Shown: positions 11,264-22,154, counted from the first letter of the stretch. The stretch: 64,000 bases of DNA from Aporrectodea caliginosa (GCA_020284085.1 JACEVL010000801.1:725001-789000); one strand, 5' to 3'. Translations and numbers: made by a program. The notes: a model not told the origin generated them from the letters alone.

Positions 11264-11396
11264 CTAGGCCCAGAAGATTCATATATAAGACTAATTTTAA
11301 ATTTCTAATTTCTAGGTTCAGAAGATTTATATATAAGACTAATTTTAAATTTCTAATTTCTAGGCCCAGCAGATTCATATATAAGACTAATCTGAG
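11264..11396 (+). repeat. 48-bp minisatellite, about 2.8 units
   Basis: The unit runs from ctaggcccagaagattcat to aaatttctaatttct with a period of 48 bp (starts near 11264, 11312, 11360). The gene B intron has a single diverged unit near 31318-31365, so the array expanded after the A/B duplication. Confidence 0.75.
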
Positions 11397-11648
11397 AAAG
11401 AGATTGCGTAATTTACTACTCTCTTCCACGTTATAAATTAGTAATTTTTATAAAGTGTAAATAGCCGCGTGTAGTTAAGATAATAGTTAAGTTCTTAGTT
11501 AAGAATTAACTAGTGTTTTGCTAACTTGAAGTGTAGACTATTCCTAATAGGCCTACAATTGATTATTTGACTGTATTGAACTTTGGGGTTCAGCCATTAG
11601 ATTGGGAAATTTGTTTATTGTGTTGATTTTTTGCTGTAATTGCTATTA

Positions 11649-12092
11649 GGGGTCGTCCATTAATTATGTCAACAAATTTTAGGCCATTTTGACCCCCTCC
11701 CCCCCTTGTCAACAACTGTCAAACATTGACGGACCCCCTAAAAAATTATGTCAACAATCCCAGAACCCCCCCTACAAAAAGAAACACAATGGCTCAATAC
11801 ATGTAGAATCATTTTTTCAAATTGTTTTACACTAAGAAATGCAATCTCGAATTTCAAAATATATGAGGTTAGTTTATTACCAGCTTTTTAGTAGTATGAA
11901 ACATTAAGCACTTTATAAATTTTTAGCATTACTTAATGTTTTCGCTACCATTTTGAAGGGTCTGTGTTGATTCATTGGAAAAAATTTGTTGACGTCAACT
12001 TTTACCGAACCTTCCCTCTCCCCCTTGTCAACAACTGTCAAACTTTTCCAAACCCCTCCCCTATTTTGTTGACATAATTAATGGACGACCCC
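11649..12092. mobile_element. Harbinger-like MITE with TTA target-site duplication
   Basis: 444-bp element with terminal inverted repeats starting GGGGTCGTCCATTAATTATG, nearly perfect for about 28 bp at both ends. It is flanked by TTA at 11646-11648 and 12093-12095. There is no coding capacity. Internal poly-C blocks (gaccccctccccccc and ccctctccccc) sit in inverted positions. Three-base TTA duplications are typical of PIF/Harbinger. It lies inside the FUT-A intron, apparently within an older LINE-like 3' end. Confidence 0.8.
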
Positions 12093-12159
12093 TTAGGGTG
12101 GCCCTACTCAGCGGGATTTCTTTATCCCTTCTGGGTTTCCCTTTGCTTGCCAAATTAGT

Positions 12160-12245
12160 ACCTCTTTTTGTGTTTAATGGTGCTTTATTTTTTAATTTGG
12201 TTGCAATAAAAGAAGATTTGATTTGATTTGAATTAATTGAATTAA
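12160..12245 (+). mobile_element. LINE-like 3' tail
   Basis: A stretch ending aataaaagaag followed by repeated atttg units looks like the 3' terminus of a non-LTR retrotransposon. No protein-coding part is visible. Confidence 0.35.
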
Positions 12246-12310
12246 ATTATATTCAAAGCACATTATATTCTGCATATCTTATGTCGCATTTATTTTTAAC
12301 ATGTTATTCA

Positions 12311-12544
12311 TGCAGCGATCTTGGAGGTGCCTGAAAGGCACTACAGAAATGTTTGTAACATATCTATCGTAACTTCTAAGGCAGGTAATAATGGCCCTGC
12401 GTACTTACGCCAATCCGTTCCAGTGAATGCAGCGATCTTGGAGGTGCCTGAAAGGCACTACAGAAATGTTTCTAACATATCTATCGTAACTTCTAAGGCA
12501 GGTAATAATGGCCCTGTGTACTTACGCCAATCCGTTCCAGTGAA
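12311..12544 (-). repeat. 117-bp tandem duplication carrying the FUT-A exon 1 splice donor
   Basis: Two copies, 12311-12427 and 12428-12544, nearly identical. Each includes the last 19 bases of exon 1 and the GTAAGT donor on the minus strand. Exon 1 therefore has a proximal donor at 12525 and a duplicate at 12408. Gene B has a single copy. Confidence 0.9.
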
Positions 12545-13607
12545 TTTTCTCGGTTATGTACCCGATGCAGTTGGAATTCTCAAACCCCAAATAGAATTTG
12601 TAGTCCTTCTTCAGCATGGCTTTACAGTCGACGCTGGTCTGAAATCTGGGACAAGACAGGGTTCCGCAAGATCCGTATATATCCACATCTATGTGCTTCT
12701 TCAATTCCTTCCCGTAGCCCAAGCGACCGTTTCTGTCGGCACAGTTGCTCACAAACCAAGCCACCTTTTTCGTCTTTCCTTTGGCGTAGTTGATTTCCGA
12801 CAAATTCTGGTTATCCGACGCTTTCTGCAGTTTCCATGTGGCATACGGAAGAACTATGGTCGACTCCTGTCGAAAGCTAACCGTCCAATTAACCAGGTTG
12901 CTCAACGAACTCGGGTCCAGTCTGTTGTGGTGTGGAGACTCCAGATGTTGGGTAATCCATATCTGATGAGCAGGTTTCGGAGTATAGAACTGCAGGTAAC
13001 CTCTGTCGAATTGCGAGATCAGCAAAGCGTCGGCCACTTTTGCTTGAGATCTATCCGATGAATAGATACAGTCCTTGATTGGACATTTGTCCTCGATGAG
13101 ACGCTCTTGTCCATCCTTCCAATGCAAGTCGCCAAAATTGAAGTTTCCCACTCGGAGTATGATTTTCTTTGTGGTGAAATTACCTCCTCTAATTGCAGCA
13201 TATTTCTTCATGAAATGCATTTGATTCATAATACGATCATCCAGCGAACCTGGCTTCGGCCAAATGTATCCGACTAAATCCCCATCTATCTTGTATGTCC
13301 TTTCCGTGGCTTTCTTAACCTGGCGGCTTGCTTCTGTCACCACGTCGGATTGCAGAGCCACTCCTGATTCTTGAGGCTCTCTTTCAGGGACTCTTGTTAT
13401 TCCCGAACTGTTAAGGCCTTCCTGATGTACTTCAATCTGGTTGCCCGATTGAGATATGTTCGGGTATGATCTCGCAATTCGTCCGAATGTGACTTCGCGC
13501 AGATATACTTCATAGACGAAAACAGTGAGAATCATGCATGCCACATATGAAAGGAAAGACCAATAAGAACGGCGTAATGAACTTAGTCGATTCGTCATAT
13601 TAAACAT
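12526..13607 (-). CDS. Alpha-1,3-fucosyltransferase A, exon 1
   Basis: Predicted GT10 alpha-1,3-fucosyltransferase (transfers fucose from GDP-fucose to GlcNAc-type acceptors in the Golgi). I chose ATG at 13607 because MFN-TNR is conserved at the start of gene B; an upstream in-frame ATG at 13712 would add 35 residues. A short basic tail, then a membrane anchor at about residues 17-36, gives type II topology. A stem follows, about 30 residues longer than in B, then the catalytic domain with several N-glycosylation sequons. The GT10 signature FYLGFENSNCIGYITEK is at about residues 338-354. The usual Asp before Tyr-Ile-Thr-Glu-Lys is Gly here, as in B and C. The exon closes at ttggc|gtaagt (12526/12525), phase 2. 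Joined to exon 2 it gives about 498 residues with no disruption. Confidence 0.9.
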
Positions 13608-13617
13608 TAATTTTAGA

Positions 13618-13835
13618 AATTCAAATTGATGCCACGGATAGGAAATCACAACTGTGCGATCTCCGAGATGCAAGTGAGGCAGATCTAAGCTATGAATCCT
13701 GTAGTTGCACATGAAGTTGGTGGTCGGATAGCTTCATTTTCTTATTCTGCAGCCCATCCATTCGAGTATTTCTACAAGATATTATTGCAGATATCAGTTA
13801 TTACAGGTGTAAGCAGCTGTATGTCGTTACTGTCG
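13618..13835 (-). other. 5' flank shared by FUT-A and FUT-B
   Basis: By eye this aligns with 32979-33210 upstream of gene B (for example caactgtgcgatctccgaga and ggtggtcggatagcttca). In both genes the alignment runs up to a repeat tail reading tatagcgccacttc. Promoter or 5' UTR elements for both genes may lie here; no TATA box is proposed. Confidence 0.55.
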
Positions 13836-13837
13836 TA

Positions 13838-13990
13838 ATCGTAATCGTAAATTTTTATAGCGCCACTTCAAGAGGAACTCCTCAGAGTTGCTTCTGACCT
13901 GATAACACGAGACCGTGATCGAAAAGAATGTGTTTCAAACGCTTGCGGAAAAGGGGCAAAGAAAGGCCACGAAGTTCAGATTTTAGTTAT
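13838..13990 (-). mobile_element. LINE 3' fragment, minus strand
   Basis: It starts with the agcgcc tail and continues with acctgataacacgagaccg and aaaaggggcaaagaaag, which recur in the LINE fragment at 34.25-34.34 kb. It is noncoding after decay. Confidence 0.55.
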
Positions 13991-14149
13991 GCTTACAGTA
14001 ACTGTGCTGGATAAATGCCAGAAACAGATTCATAGTATCGTACGTCTCTTTCACATGAACAGCATGCCTACAGGTATTGATATAATTATACACATTTACA
14101 TTGTGTAAAAATGCTGATTTACGGCTTAGCATTTTAAAGCCGAGCAGCT

Positions 14150-14192
14150 TTGGCTTCCCCGTCGATTTTAGTACACTCTCATCGTTAAAGTG
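14150..14192 (-). promoter_or_regulatory. Upstream block shared by FUT-A and FUT-C
   Basis: A segment of about 43 bp including ttagtacactctcatcgtta matches 63076-63117 just upstream of the gene C start codon (18 of 20 in the core). It is the only flank similarity I see between A and C. It may be a retained promoter or 5' UTR segment. Gene A has repeat insertions between it and the coding start. Confidence 0.3.
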
Positions 14193-14274
14193 TTAAACAC
14201 GATGAATCGATGAATAGTTGCCGTTCTTGCACCGAACAATCCTTCAACATCGTTGCAAAAACATATATAAAAAA

Positions 14275-14691
14275 CTGAATGAAATTGCCATGGCGCTTGC
14301 GAAATATGGAAACCTTAGTTCCTTGTGCCATCAGATTCCATCCCTGAAGCCGAGAGCCGAGCAATTCCCCTGGAGTCTGGTAAATTTAAGTCCCTGGCTT
14401 AGTAATTTAGCTCAGGCTGTGTTATCAAAGGAGGCAGACAGGAAGCGTGCCAAATATTCATCCCTCCCCGCCACCCACGAGTTCGTACCCGAGGCCGTCG
14501 AGTCGCTAGGCCCCGTCAACCGGGAGGGCCGCGAGTTCTTGATGGAATTGGGGCGCCGAATGAAAGCCGTTTCAGGCGACCCTCTGGAGACCGTGCACCT
14601 GTTCCAGCGTTTGTCCATATGCACTCAGAGATTTAATGCCGTAGCCTTCAGGGGCACTTTCGCACAATGCACCGGGGACGAGGACCACTAA
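14275..14691 (+). pseudogene. Retroelement polyprotein C-terminal fragment
   Basis: This open frame ends at TAA 14689-14691. Its latter half (ATHEFVPEAVESLGPVNREG, FLMELGRRM, then TVHLFQRLS and FNAVAFRGTF) resembles the C-terminal region found in reverse-transcriptase-like proteins of invertebrate non-LTR elements. The 5' part is missing and no conserved polymerase motifs are present. It ends beside a SINE tail motif (tttatagcacaccttgaag). I treat it as a dead fragment. Confidence 0.5.
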
Positions 14692-14797
14692 CTCCAGATT
14701 TATAGCACACCTTGAAGACATTAAATTGTTAAGGATAGTTTCTAACATCCCTGAGGGATCATCTATCTATGCTGTACCTCGGACTGCCCGACTGGCA

Positions 14798-14846
14798 AAA
14801 AAAAAAATAATAATAATAATAATAATAATAATTAATAATAATAATC
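14798..14846 (+). repeat. Short (AAT)n microsatellite
   Basis: A poly-A run followed by about 12 AAT units, consistent with an old retroelement tail. Confidence 0.8.
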
Positions 14847-15137
14847 TCACACCGTTTAATTTCAAACTGACACAATGCAGGATGATTACAAATCAGTATG
14901 AACGGATGATCACAAGTTATTACAGGAGTCGAATTTAACTGCATAAGGCAGCCATGCAAGGCGCACATCACGTCCTACATTTCATTTTACCAACGCGCCA
15001 CCTCGCGAATGAAAGGCTGAGTGGATCTTTGGGAGGTACGGAAAGCGATCCCTCTACCTACTGCTCTTCACGCCACCCCCACCCGCACCCCATACAGTCC
15101 TCAGTAGACATTAAACGCTATTGTTAAGTATAAACCA

Positions 15138-15330
15138 TGCTATTAAGTCCACTGAACATCAACGGCTGATGCTCTATCTATGCTGGACTCCGGACTGCTC
15201 GACTGAGCTGTCTGGATCGCGTCTTACGCTCTGCAGCCCGCCTTATTGGCCTCACACCCAAATTCGACCACATCTCCAGCTATAATTATGCGCGACTTTC
15301 TTCACTGGCTCCCCTTAAGCAGCGAATAAA
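15138..15330 (+). mobile_element. LINE reverse-transcriptase C-terminal fragment
   Basis: Translation gives LRSAARLIGLTPKFDHI followed by a SLAPLKQRIKY-like stretch. This matches the RT C-terminal motif 'aARLI...LhWLPlkqRI' seen in the CR1/L2-like fragments at 44.9 and 50.3 kb. It is short and 5'-truncated. Confidence 0.65.
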
Positions 15331-15440
15331 GTATTGTATTTTGTATTGTATTTGATCATTTATATAGCGTATAGGAGGGCAGCTACGCGCTTTGCAACGG
15401 GGCAACAGTAAACATAAAGAATCATAAACCGTGAGCAAGA
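15331..15440 (-). mobile_element. SINE tail, minus strand
   Basis: A (tattg)n run followed by atttatatagcgtataggag matches the tail module of other SINE copies. The head is not recognisable. Confidence 0.45.
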
Positions 15441-15597
15441 AGTAAGTTACGTAGGTACATACCCAGAGCGAAGCAGAGGTTCAGTAAGACAGTCACAAAC
15501 AGCACAGCCAGCAGATTGACATGCGAGCTTGTTGAGACAACGTATTATATGGCGCGTACAAGTCATCCATCAAATAAAAATTATCTTGAAACACACT

Positions 15598-15864
15598 TAC
15601 ATACGAGTACACGAATGCATGCATACATACACACCCATGCATAAACATAGTATTATATGCATTTAGTCATGCATCATACAAGCACACATGCACGTGTGCA
15701 TATAGTATACACAGGCATGAGACATAAATATGCAATTATGCATGCATACATACATATGCATACAGACATACATACATATGTACGTACATACATACATACA
15801 CACTCATACATACATACATATATGTATGCATACACATACATGCATACATACATACATACATACA

Positions 15865-15896
<32 letters not shown>

Positions 15897-15912
15897 CATA
15901 CATACATAAAAG
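15598..15912. repeat. (CATA)n tetranucleotide array
   Basis: Degenerate at the left with catg/catgca variants, and nearly pure CATA units from about 15840 to 15905. Tyr-His-Thr-Ile reading frames in both directions are repeat artefacts. Confidence 0.95.
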
Positions 15913-16023
15913 CACACGTCATCTTAAGCTGCTGGTAGTTTTCAGCATGATCACTCATCACTGTCATTATTTTCTGTCGATATCCACTGAACTCGTCACC
16001 ACCCAGATGTTAGTGAATGCGTA

Positions 16024-16449
16024 TAGGCATATATAGTGAAGCATTGGCATGCACAAGAGACAGTCGTGAAACAATTGCCTTAAACCAGGGATGGCCAACC
16101 CGCGGCCCGTGGGCCACATGCGGCCCGCGAGCTTCTGAGTGGCGGCCCGCACGACCCCTTTGTAAATAATTGGTTGTCTTATTTTAAATTTACTTAGCCC
16201 TATACTGGGACTACTATTACAATTAGTATACTGCATGATAATGATATCTAAAACACTAAATTTTCAGTGTTGTTGTTCGAGTGACTATAGGGTAGTGTTG
16301 TCGTACCTGAACTACTTGTTTTAAAAACCAATGAGCATATGTATTTCTTTCGACGCTGTGAAGACAAAATACTTGAGGCCCGCTGCATATATAGTACCAA
16401 CAGTCATAGTGGCCCGCACAAGAAACAGTCGTGAAACAATTGCCTTAAA
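16024..16449 (+). repeat. Direct repeats flanking a hAT-like end
   Basis: A block of about 60 bp (core cagtcgtgaaacaattgcc) occurs at 16026-16086 and again at 16380-16449. The first copy is followed at once by CAGGGATGGCCAACCCGCGG and GC-rich cggcccgc blocks, typical of a hAT terminal region. The partner inverted end was not found. Confidence 0.5.
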
Positions 16450-16934
16450 CAATAGCTGTCCTGTCCTGTCAGCTGAGTTCATTGTGGAGGCAGCTCCTAC
16501 CGCTGATGCCAAGCCTTCTCTGATCTAATAACTGTTGACTGACTGCTTTATTATGATTCAGTTGTTACAAAAACTGTAATTTGTTAATGCGTTCATTGCA
16601 GATGTTCGTATGGCTTAAAGAAACCTTGACAAAAAACGAACAAATAATAGCCTTATTTGTCCGTAACTTGAATGTAATATAACGTATTGTCGGACATGGT
16701 TTCCGATTGGTTAAAGAATATATCAAATAATTACAAAATTCGACAAGTGATTACAAACTTCTGCACACCATTATAAAACAGAACATAACAAGACTTGGAC
16801 TAACATTGAGGAGAGCACTCGACTTGATAAATGACCGAGGACAATGGTTAGTTGCGGGAATTAGCTGATTCAGAAAAGCTCAGTTAAATCTATACAATTC
16901 AGATAGGCCATACTAATCAGTTTTTAAAAATCAT
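16450..16934. other. No gene recognised
   Basis: AT-rich. A segment at 16775-16840 (cataacaagacttggact) resembles 51985-52050 in the R2 repeat copy, so at least part is repeat-derived. Confidence 0.4.
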
Positions 16935-17835
16935 TATATTTCCTATTGCCCGGCTGCAACTTAAACTTCTTAACTTCGTAGGCCGCCATTGTATTTTAGT
17001 CTTATTGCATTGGACTCAGTTGAACTCTGTAAAAAAATATGCTAGCTCACGAGTGTCATTGCATGCGAACCGCTCTGTAACATTCATTCCAAAAACGCAA
17101 AGGAACGGCGTGTAACTGTACTCGTTTTACTTAAGCGACCGTATGCCATTGATCCTGCTCATGTTTCAACGATTTGATCGGGTGAGATCCTTCATGTGCA
17201 CCACCGCTGTTCATTTGAATGGGTGCCACACCATTTACGGTTCACGTGTACGGACCGTGCTAGGCCAGAAATCTTCATGCGCTAACTGTAATTTTGTGAA
17301 GTGCCGTCGATGTGCTCGCGAGTGAGGGCGCTATATAAATTAGTGTCATACTATACATTATCCTACACGGCATTAATGTAATGCGATGTAGTATACGAAT
17401 GAGATGTCGGAATACATGTGGGCATATCGAAATAGCATTGCGAAATATGGGAAGGAGAGCTGTCTGTAAGCTGATTGGATGGAACAATTTGAGATTAAAA
17501 TGGAACTCGTGTCATTCGTGTATCGATGATGGGAACCGACTACATCATCATCATCGCAGCAGCAGCATTATCATCATCATAATTATCATCATCATTGTCA
17601 TCATCGTCATCATCAAATTCATCACCATCAGTATCGTCGTCCCATTATCATCACTATAATCATCAGCATCAGCAAAAGCATCACCATCATGATCATGATC
17701 ATGATCATCATCATCATCATAAGTTCCTGATGCCAGTCACTTATTGGTGGTGGATTAGACAAAAAACTGATCTCTATTTTCCTGGGTCATTTGTCAGGTC
17801 CAGTTGTCATCTCAGTGTCAGCTTTGGTCCAAACC
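16935..17835 (+). repeat. Dispersed repeat R2, plus-strand copy
   Basis: About 0.9 kb that matches 51960-52675 plus 53670-53770 in inverted orientation, including gcattgcgaaatatgggaag-like and ggaccgtgctaggccag blocks. It includes the ggcgctatataaat tail module near 17328 and an internal (ATC)n run. It retains the uninterrupted site (cttattgc, 17001-17008) into which a transposon inserted in the other copy. Confidence 0.75.
17535..17722 (+). repeat. (ATC)n-type microsatellite
   Basis: Imperfect atc/agc/gtc triplets and catgat units. The 52-kb copy of R2 has a much shorter run at the same place. Confidence 0.85.
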
Positions 17836-17915
17836 CAGGGCCGGATTAACATTCTGTAGGCCTGGTGCCAAAATTACATAGTAGGCCCCAAATATATGTT
17901 CAACCAAAAGTGTTG

Positions 17916-19266
17916 ACAAATTTTTAATTAATTTTTTTATAGAATAGAAACATGTATTTGTGAATTTAATTCTGGGGTGTAAAACCTTGTGTAATGGTGA
18001 GCTAGTGGCAATATTTTCCAGCAAGTGGCGGGCCAGGATGCCGAAGACGCCTGAGCTAAATGGAAGTAAAGCCTATATAAGGGTCTGGTAGAGGCTCAGT
18101 GAGCTCATCCCGAGGAATTTTTGCAAAACTAATCTTAAATGGTACATTTTTGCAGCATGCAGACAGTCAAACTATATTCTTAAAAATCTTACCTTTGATT
18201 CATTTTCAGTCACGAACATCACAATGTCATAAAACTTGTTAAGATTTCTCATGGACAAATTTTTAACTTCTGTCTATACTACAAAGAAGGAGGAGGAGGG
18301 AGACTAGTAGCGGGAGAAGGAGGAGTAGGAGGAGGAAGAGGAAGAAGTTGAGCAGTCCCTTAAGCTAGCCCTGAGGCAGCCATGAGTATGAAGTGTTAGC
18401 GACCTCATTTTCTTAGCCTCGGCATATGAGGGCGGGTGATCAGTCTCTCTCTCGCCGTATCATATATATACTAAATTACTATGACTAAGAAGCTACAGTA
18501 TTATGGATTCGATGACAATATGGATCATCATGTTACCCAACTCATTTCGTTGCTGTTGGACGTGTTTCGAGATGTAGGGCTCACAAAATTTTAATTAATT
18601 TTTGTATAGAATAGATATTTGTGAATTTAAAACTGGGGTGTAAAACCTATTTTAATGGTGAGCTAGTGGCTATATTTTCCAGCAAGTGGCGGTCCAGGAT
18701 GCCGAAGGCGCCTGAGCAAATCAATATGGAAGTAGGGCCTATAGAGGGGTATGCATGGGAGAGGCTCAGTGAGCCCATCCCAAGGAATTTTTGCAAAACT
18801 GATTTTAAATGGTGCATTTTTGTAATTGTAGCATGCAGACAGTCAAATTATATTCTTTAAAAATCTTACCTTTGATTCATTATCAGTCACGAACATCACA
18901 TAAAACTTGTTAAGACGTGAAAATGGACAAATTTTTAACTTCTTTCTATACTGCAAAGAAAGAGGTGGAGAATAGTAGCAGGGGAAGGAGGAGCAGGAGG
19001 AGGAAGAGGAAGAAGAAGAGCAATCCCTTAAGCTAGCCCTGAGGCAGCCATGAGTATGAAGTGTTAGCTACTTCATTTTCTTAGCCTCGGCATATGAGGG
19101 CGGGTGACCAGTTCTCGCCCTCGCCGAGTAAACTATACTAAACAACTATGATTAAGAAGCTACGGTATGGATTCGATGACAGTGAACCTGTCCAATATGG
19201 ATCATCATGCTGCCCAACACATTTCGTTGCTGTTGGACGTGTTTCGAGATCATGTAGGGCTCACAA
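17916..19266 (+). repeat. Two tandem copies of a ~667-bp unit
   Basis: Copy 1 is 17916-18582 and copy 2 is 18583-19266. They share long blocks (aatttttgcaaaactra, ccctgaggcagccatgagta, gttgctgttggacgtgtttc) and a polymorphic GGA/GAA-rich tract (18285-18345 and 18960-19015). A hAT-like terminus (CAGGGCCGGATTAAC) stands at 17838 just before copy 1. No coding capacity is convincing. Confidence 0.85.
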
Positions 19267-20140
19267 TAGACTGATCAACCAATGTAATGAAATGTAAGGT
19301 AATGTAACAAGACATTTATAAAGTGCCACTTAAAGAGTCTCTCAGAAGAGCTCCAACGTCAGCGACCTTTGAACCTCTTTTTTCCTGACTAGAAACCAGA
19401 TGAAACCAGATAGTACACATGTGGACAAGCTTTTAGACCCTGCTAATATCTGCAATCGCATAATTATTGTCTTGGTAGTCGAGTTTCAAGTGACAATCGT
19501 TGTTTGTTTGCAGAAAAACCAGCATGTCTAAACATATTTCAGTTACTACTGCATGTCAACGATGTAACATTTGAAAACTAAAATAATTGTTAAGGACAGT
19601 ATTACAATGTTTAAAAATGTTGAGGTTACATTCTAATGGTAAGCCCCTTGTTTGCAAAATGTTTGGTAGGCCTGGGTCTGTTGACCCACTTGACCCGTGG
19701 TTAATCCAGGCCTTTCCGGTGTTACGATGTATAGTCTCCCCCCCAAACAGAGTCTCACCCTGGCTGAAATATTGTCTCCCCCGAAGACTCTGCATCAGAA
19801 CAAAGTCTCCCCTCATTGAAATAGAATCTTCCCATCTACCGTACGATAGAAAATCTCCCTCTACTAAAATCGCCTTATCCTCAGTTACGCTCTCCTCTCC
19901 TCTGCTGCTCTCCATTCAAGAATGAAAACCAAACTCTTCAAACTATCCTATCCAGATTCTACTCCCGCGCCACCACACGACGACCATCATCAGCGAATGA
20001 CACCGTAGCACCATGCTGTCTCCTCGGTTTGACCTCCCCGGATTCACATGCCCAAACTCAAACCACCGTCCAAGATGTATGCAAATCCGAGATATTTCAA
20101 GGCGTTGTACATTAATAATCAGAAAACCAAACAATCAGTC
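19267..20140 (+). other. Decayed retroelement pieces, no gene
   Basis: A tail module (tttataaagtgccactta) lies near 19315-19335. Around 19915-20045 a reading similar to 'KTKLFKLSYPDS' and the block tgctgtctcctcgg(t/c)ttgac, also present at 48.83 kb, suggest a LINE 3' end. The rest is unassigned. Confidence 0.4.
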
Positions 20141-20840
20141 CTATCATCCATCCATCCATCAATCAATCTATCAAAACAACAAACCATCCATCCATTCATG
20201 CATAAAACCATTCACTCGTTCATCAAACCAACCATACTTCTATCAATTCATCATTCATCCAACCATCCATCCGTCCATCAATTCATCCATCCATCCATCC
20301 ATTAATCAATCCAACCATCCACCCATCAGTTCATCCAGCCATCAATCCATATATCTCTCCTTGCATGCATGCATGCATGCATGCATGCATGCATGCATCC
20401 ATCCATCCATCCATCCATCCATCCATCCATCCATCCATCCATCCATCCATCCATCCATCCATCCATCCATCCATCCATCCATCCATCCATCCATCCATCC
20501 ATCCATCCATCCATCCATCCACTCAAGCATCAATCCAGCCATCCATTCATCCATCAATCAATCTATCCAACCATTCATCCATCCATACATTCATCCAACC
20601 ATCAATCCACACAATTAGTTATCCATCCATCAAACCATTCGTTCATTCTTTAATCACATGTGCACCACGAACTCATCCATCCATCCACCAATCCAGCCAG
20701 CCATAAATCAGCCCAGCCATCCATCCATCTTTCAACTCAGACATCTATCCACTTATATCTATGCATCCATCACATTTTCATCAACCTGTCAATCCAAACA
20801 TCCATCCATCCACTTTAATCCATCCATCCTCCTTCAATCT
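20141..20840 (+). repeat. Large (CATC)n array with internal (GCAT)n
   Basis: Degenerate CATC units at both sides surround a pure core: eight GCAT units (20364-20395), then about 31 CATC units to 20520. Long open frames (Ile-His-Pro-Ser, Met-Asp-Gly-Trp) exist in several frames purely because the unit has no stop. Confidence 0.95.
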
Positions 20841-21217
20841 ATCAATCTATCAATCAGCAATGTTCTCAGTTGTTCATGCGTCGCTTTTGAATTGAGAAAC
20901 CGAGAGCCCTAGACGAGTCATTGAAATAGTGATCAGACGAGTCATTGAAATAGTGATAAACTGACTGTATTGATCATGGTATCTTTCACCTAACTACTCT
21001 AGAGTCTAGACAGTTGGTCAACTGCGCAATAGCAGTGACTAAAGAGTAAAAGAAAACACCTATTATTTCTGTTAACTCTACGACCTAGTACCTTATCGCG
21101 GTGTGTCAATCATAGCTGTCTTTCTCAGTAAACGAATATAATTATATAGACGACTCGCAAGTCGCAACTAACGTATCGTATCGTATTTAAGTATTTGTAA
21201 TACTATGCATATACATT
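20841..21217. other. No gene recognised
   Basis: A 23-bp tandem pair (agacgagtcattgaaatagtg) lies at about 20910-20960. Otherwise nothing. Confidence 0.4.
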
Positions 21218-21225
21218 AGTGACAT

Positions 21226-21271
<46 letters not shown>

Positions 21272-21272
21272 C

Positions 21273-21306
<34 letters not shown>
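21218..21306 (+). repeat. (ACATAT)n hexanucleotide array
   Basis: Nearly pure acatat units, followed by pentanucleotide acaat units that lead into the SINE. Confidence 0.95.
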
Positions 21307-21307
<1 letters not shown>

Positions 21308-21340
21308 ATACAATACAATACAACACAACACAATACAACT

Positions 21341-21590
21341 GGGGCGCGGTGGTGTAGGGGTATGTTCGGTGCCTTGCAGCTGGAGGGTTGCGGGTTCGAA
21401 TCCACCTCAAAGCCGCCGCGTAGGGACCCTGGGCAAGTCCTTCACTCGCAATTGCTCATGCGCTTCGGCGTGAAACTCCGATTCAGCGTCCGCGCAGTAG
21501 TCGGGAGCGCCTCTGAATGGGCAATCTGGTAGGGCGCTCTAACAAGTGTTCAAATACAATACAATACAATACAATACAATACAATACAAT
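21341..21590 (+). mobile_element. Complete tRNA-derived SINE (family 1)
   Basis: The head carries an A-box-like TGGTGTAGGGG (21350-21360) and a perfect B-box GGTTCGAATCC (21393-21403). The body includes gcaattgctcatgcgcttcg and gtagtcgggagcgcctctga. The tail gggcgctctaacaagtg ends in (AATAC)n. Copies at 7.65 and 38.97 kb share this whole layout, so it is the best reference copy here. The A and B boxes should support Pol III transcription. Confidence 0.85.
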
Positions 21591-22095
21591 ATACATATAC
21601 GTATACATATACATATACATAATACATACACATATACATATACCTATACATTACATATACTATAGCCTACATTATAGGCTTATACTACGACAAGCAGGTA
21701 GCTTAGACAAGGCAAAGTAAAGTAACTGCTCACTTAGGTCTGCTGGATATGTTTGCTTAGGTCAGCTGACATATCAGTTGTTGCTGTTTCTTCTTTTCCT
21801 TCTTCTTCGTCTGCGTCTGTTCAGCGGTTTGTTTGTTTGTCTCAACGCGGAATTTCTTTGATCATTTCTCGCATGCTTGGACGAGTTTGTGTCTTACGGA
21901 TTTATTCCTCGATTCCGCCACGCATTCCGTACGTTTTGGACGCTAGGGAAAACAATTTCACAATAATTTTATCAGCTTGCTTACATGACTACATAATAAG
22001 AGACGGGATTTCTATTTTACATTTAAGTGGAGCCTTAAGTCTGTTGACCTTTGCAGGCCTCGCGGTCTGGAGCAGGCTAATTTTGGTATCGACAG

Positions 22096-22096
<1 letters not shown>
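21591..22096. other. No gene recognised
   Basis: ATAC-rich remnants to about 21660, then unique sequence. An open frame at 21753-22187 runs into the downstream AT array and has no recognised domain. Confidence 0.4.

Positions 22097-22152
<56 letters not shown>
22097..22152. repeat. (AT)n array
   Basis: Pure dinucleotide run of about 27 units. Confidence 0.95.

Positions 22153-22154
<2 letters not shown>

Noticed and set aside
12321..13061. Plus-strand open frame of 246 codons
   Set aside because: It is antisense to fucosyltransferase A exon 1 and its duplicated donor region, with no recognisable domain.
20013..20706. Ile-His-Pro-Ser and Met-Asp-Gly-Trp repeat proteins
   Set aside because: Readings of the CATC array on both strands.
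21341..21415. Functional tRNA gene
   Set aside because: The A- and B-boxes are present but acceptor and anticodon stems do not pair. The sequence continues into a SINE body and tail.
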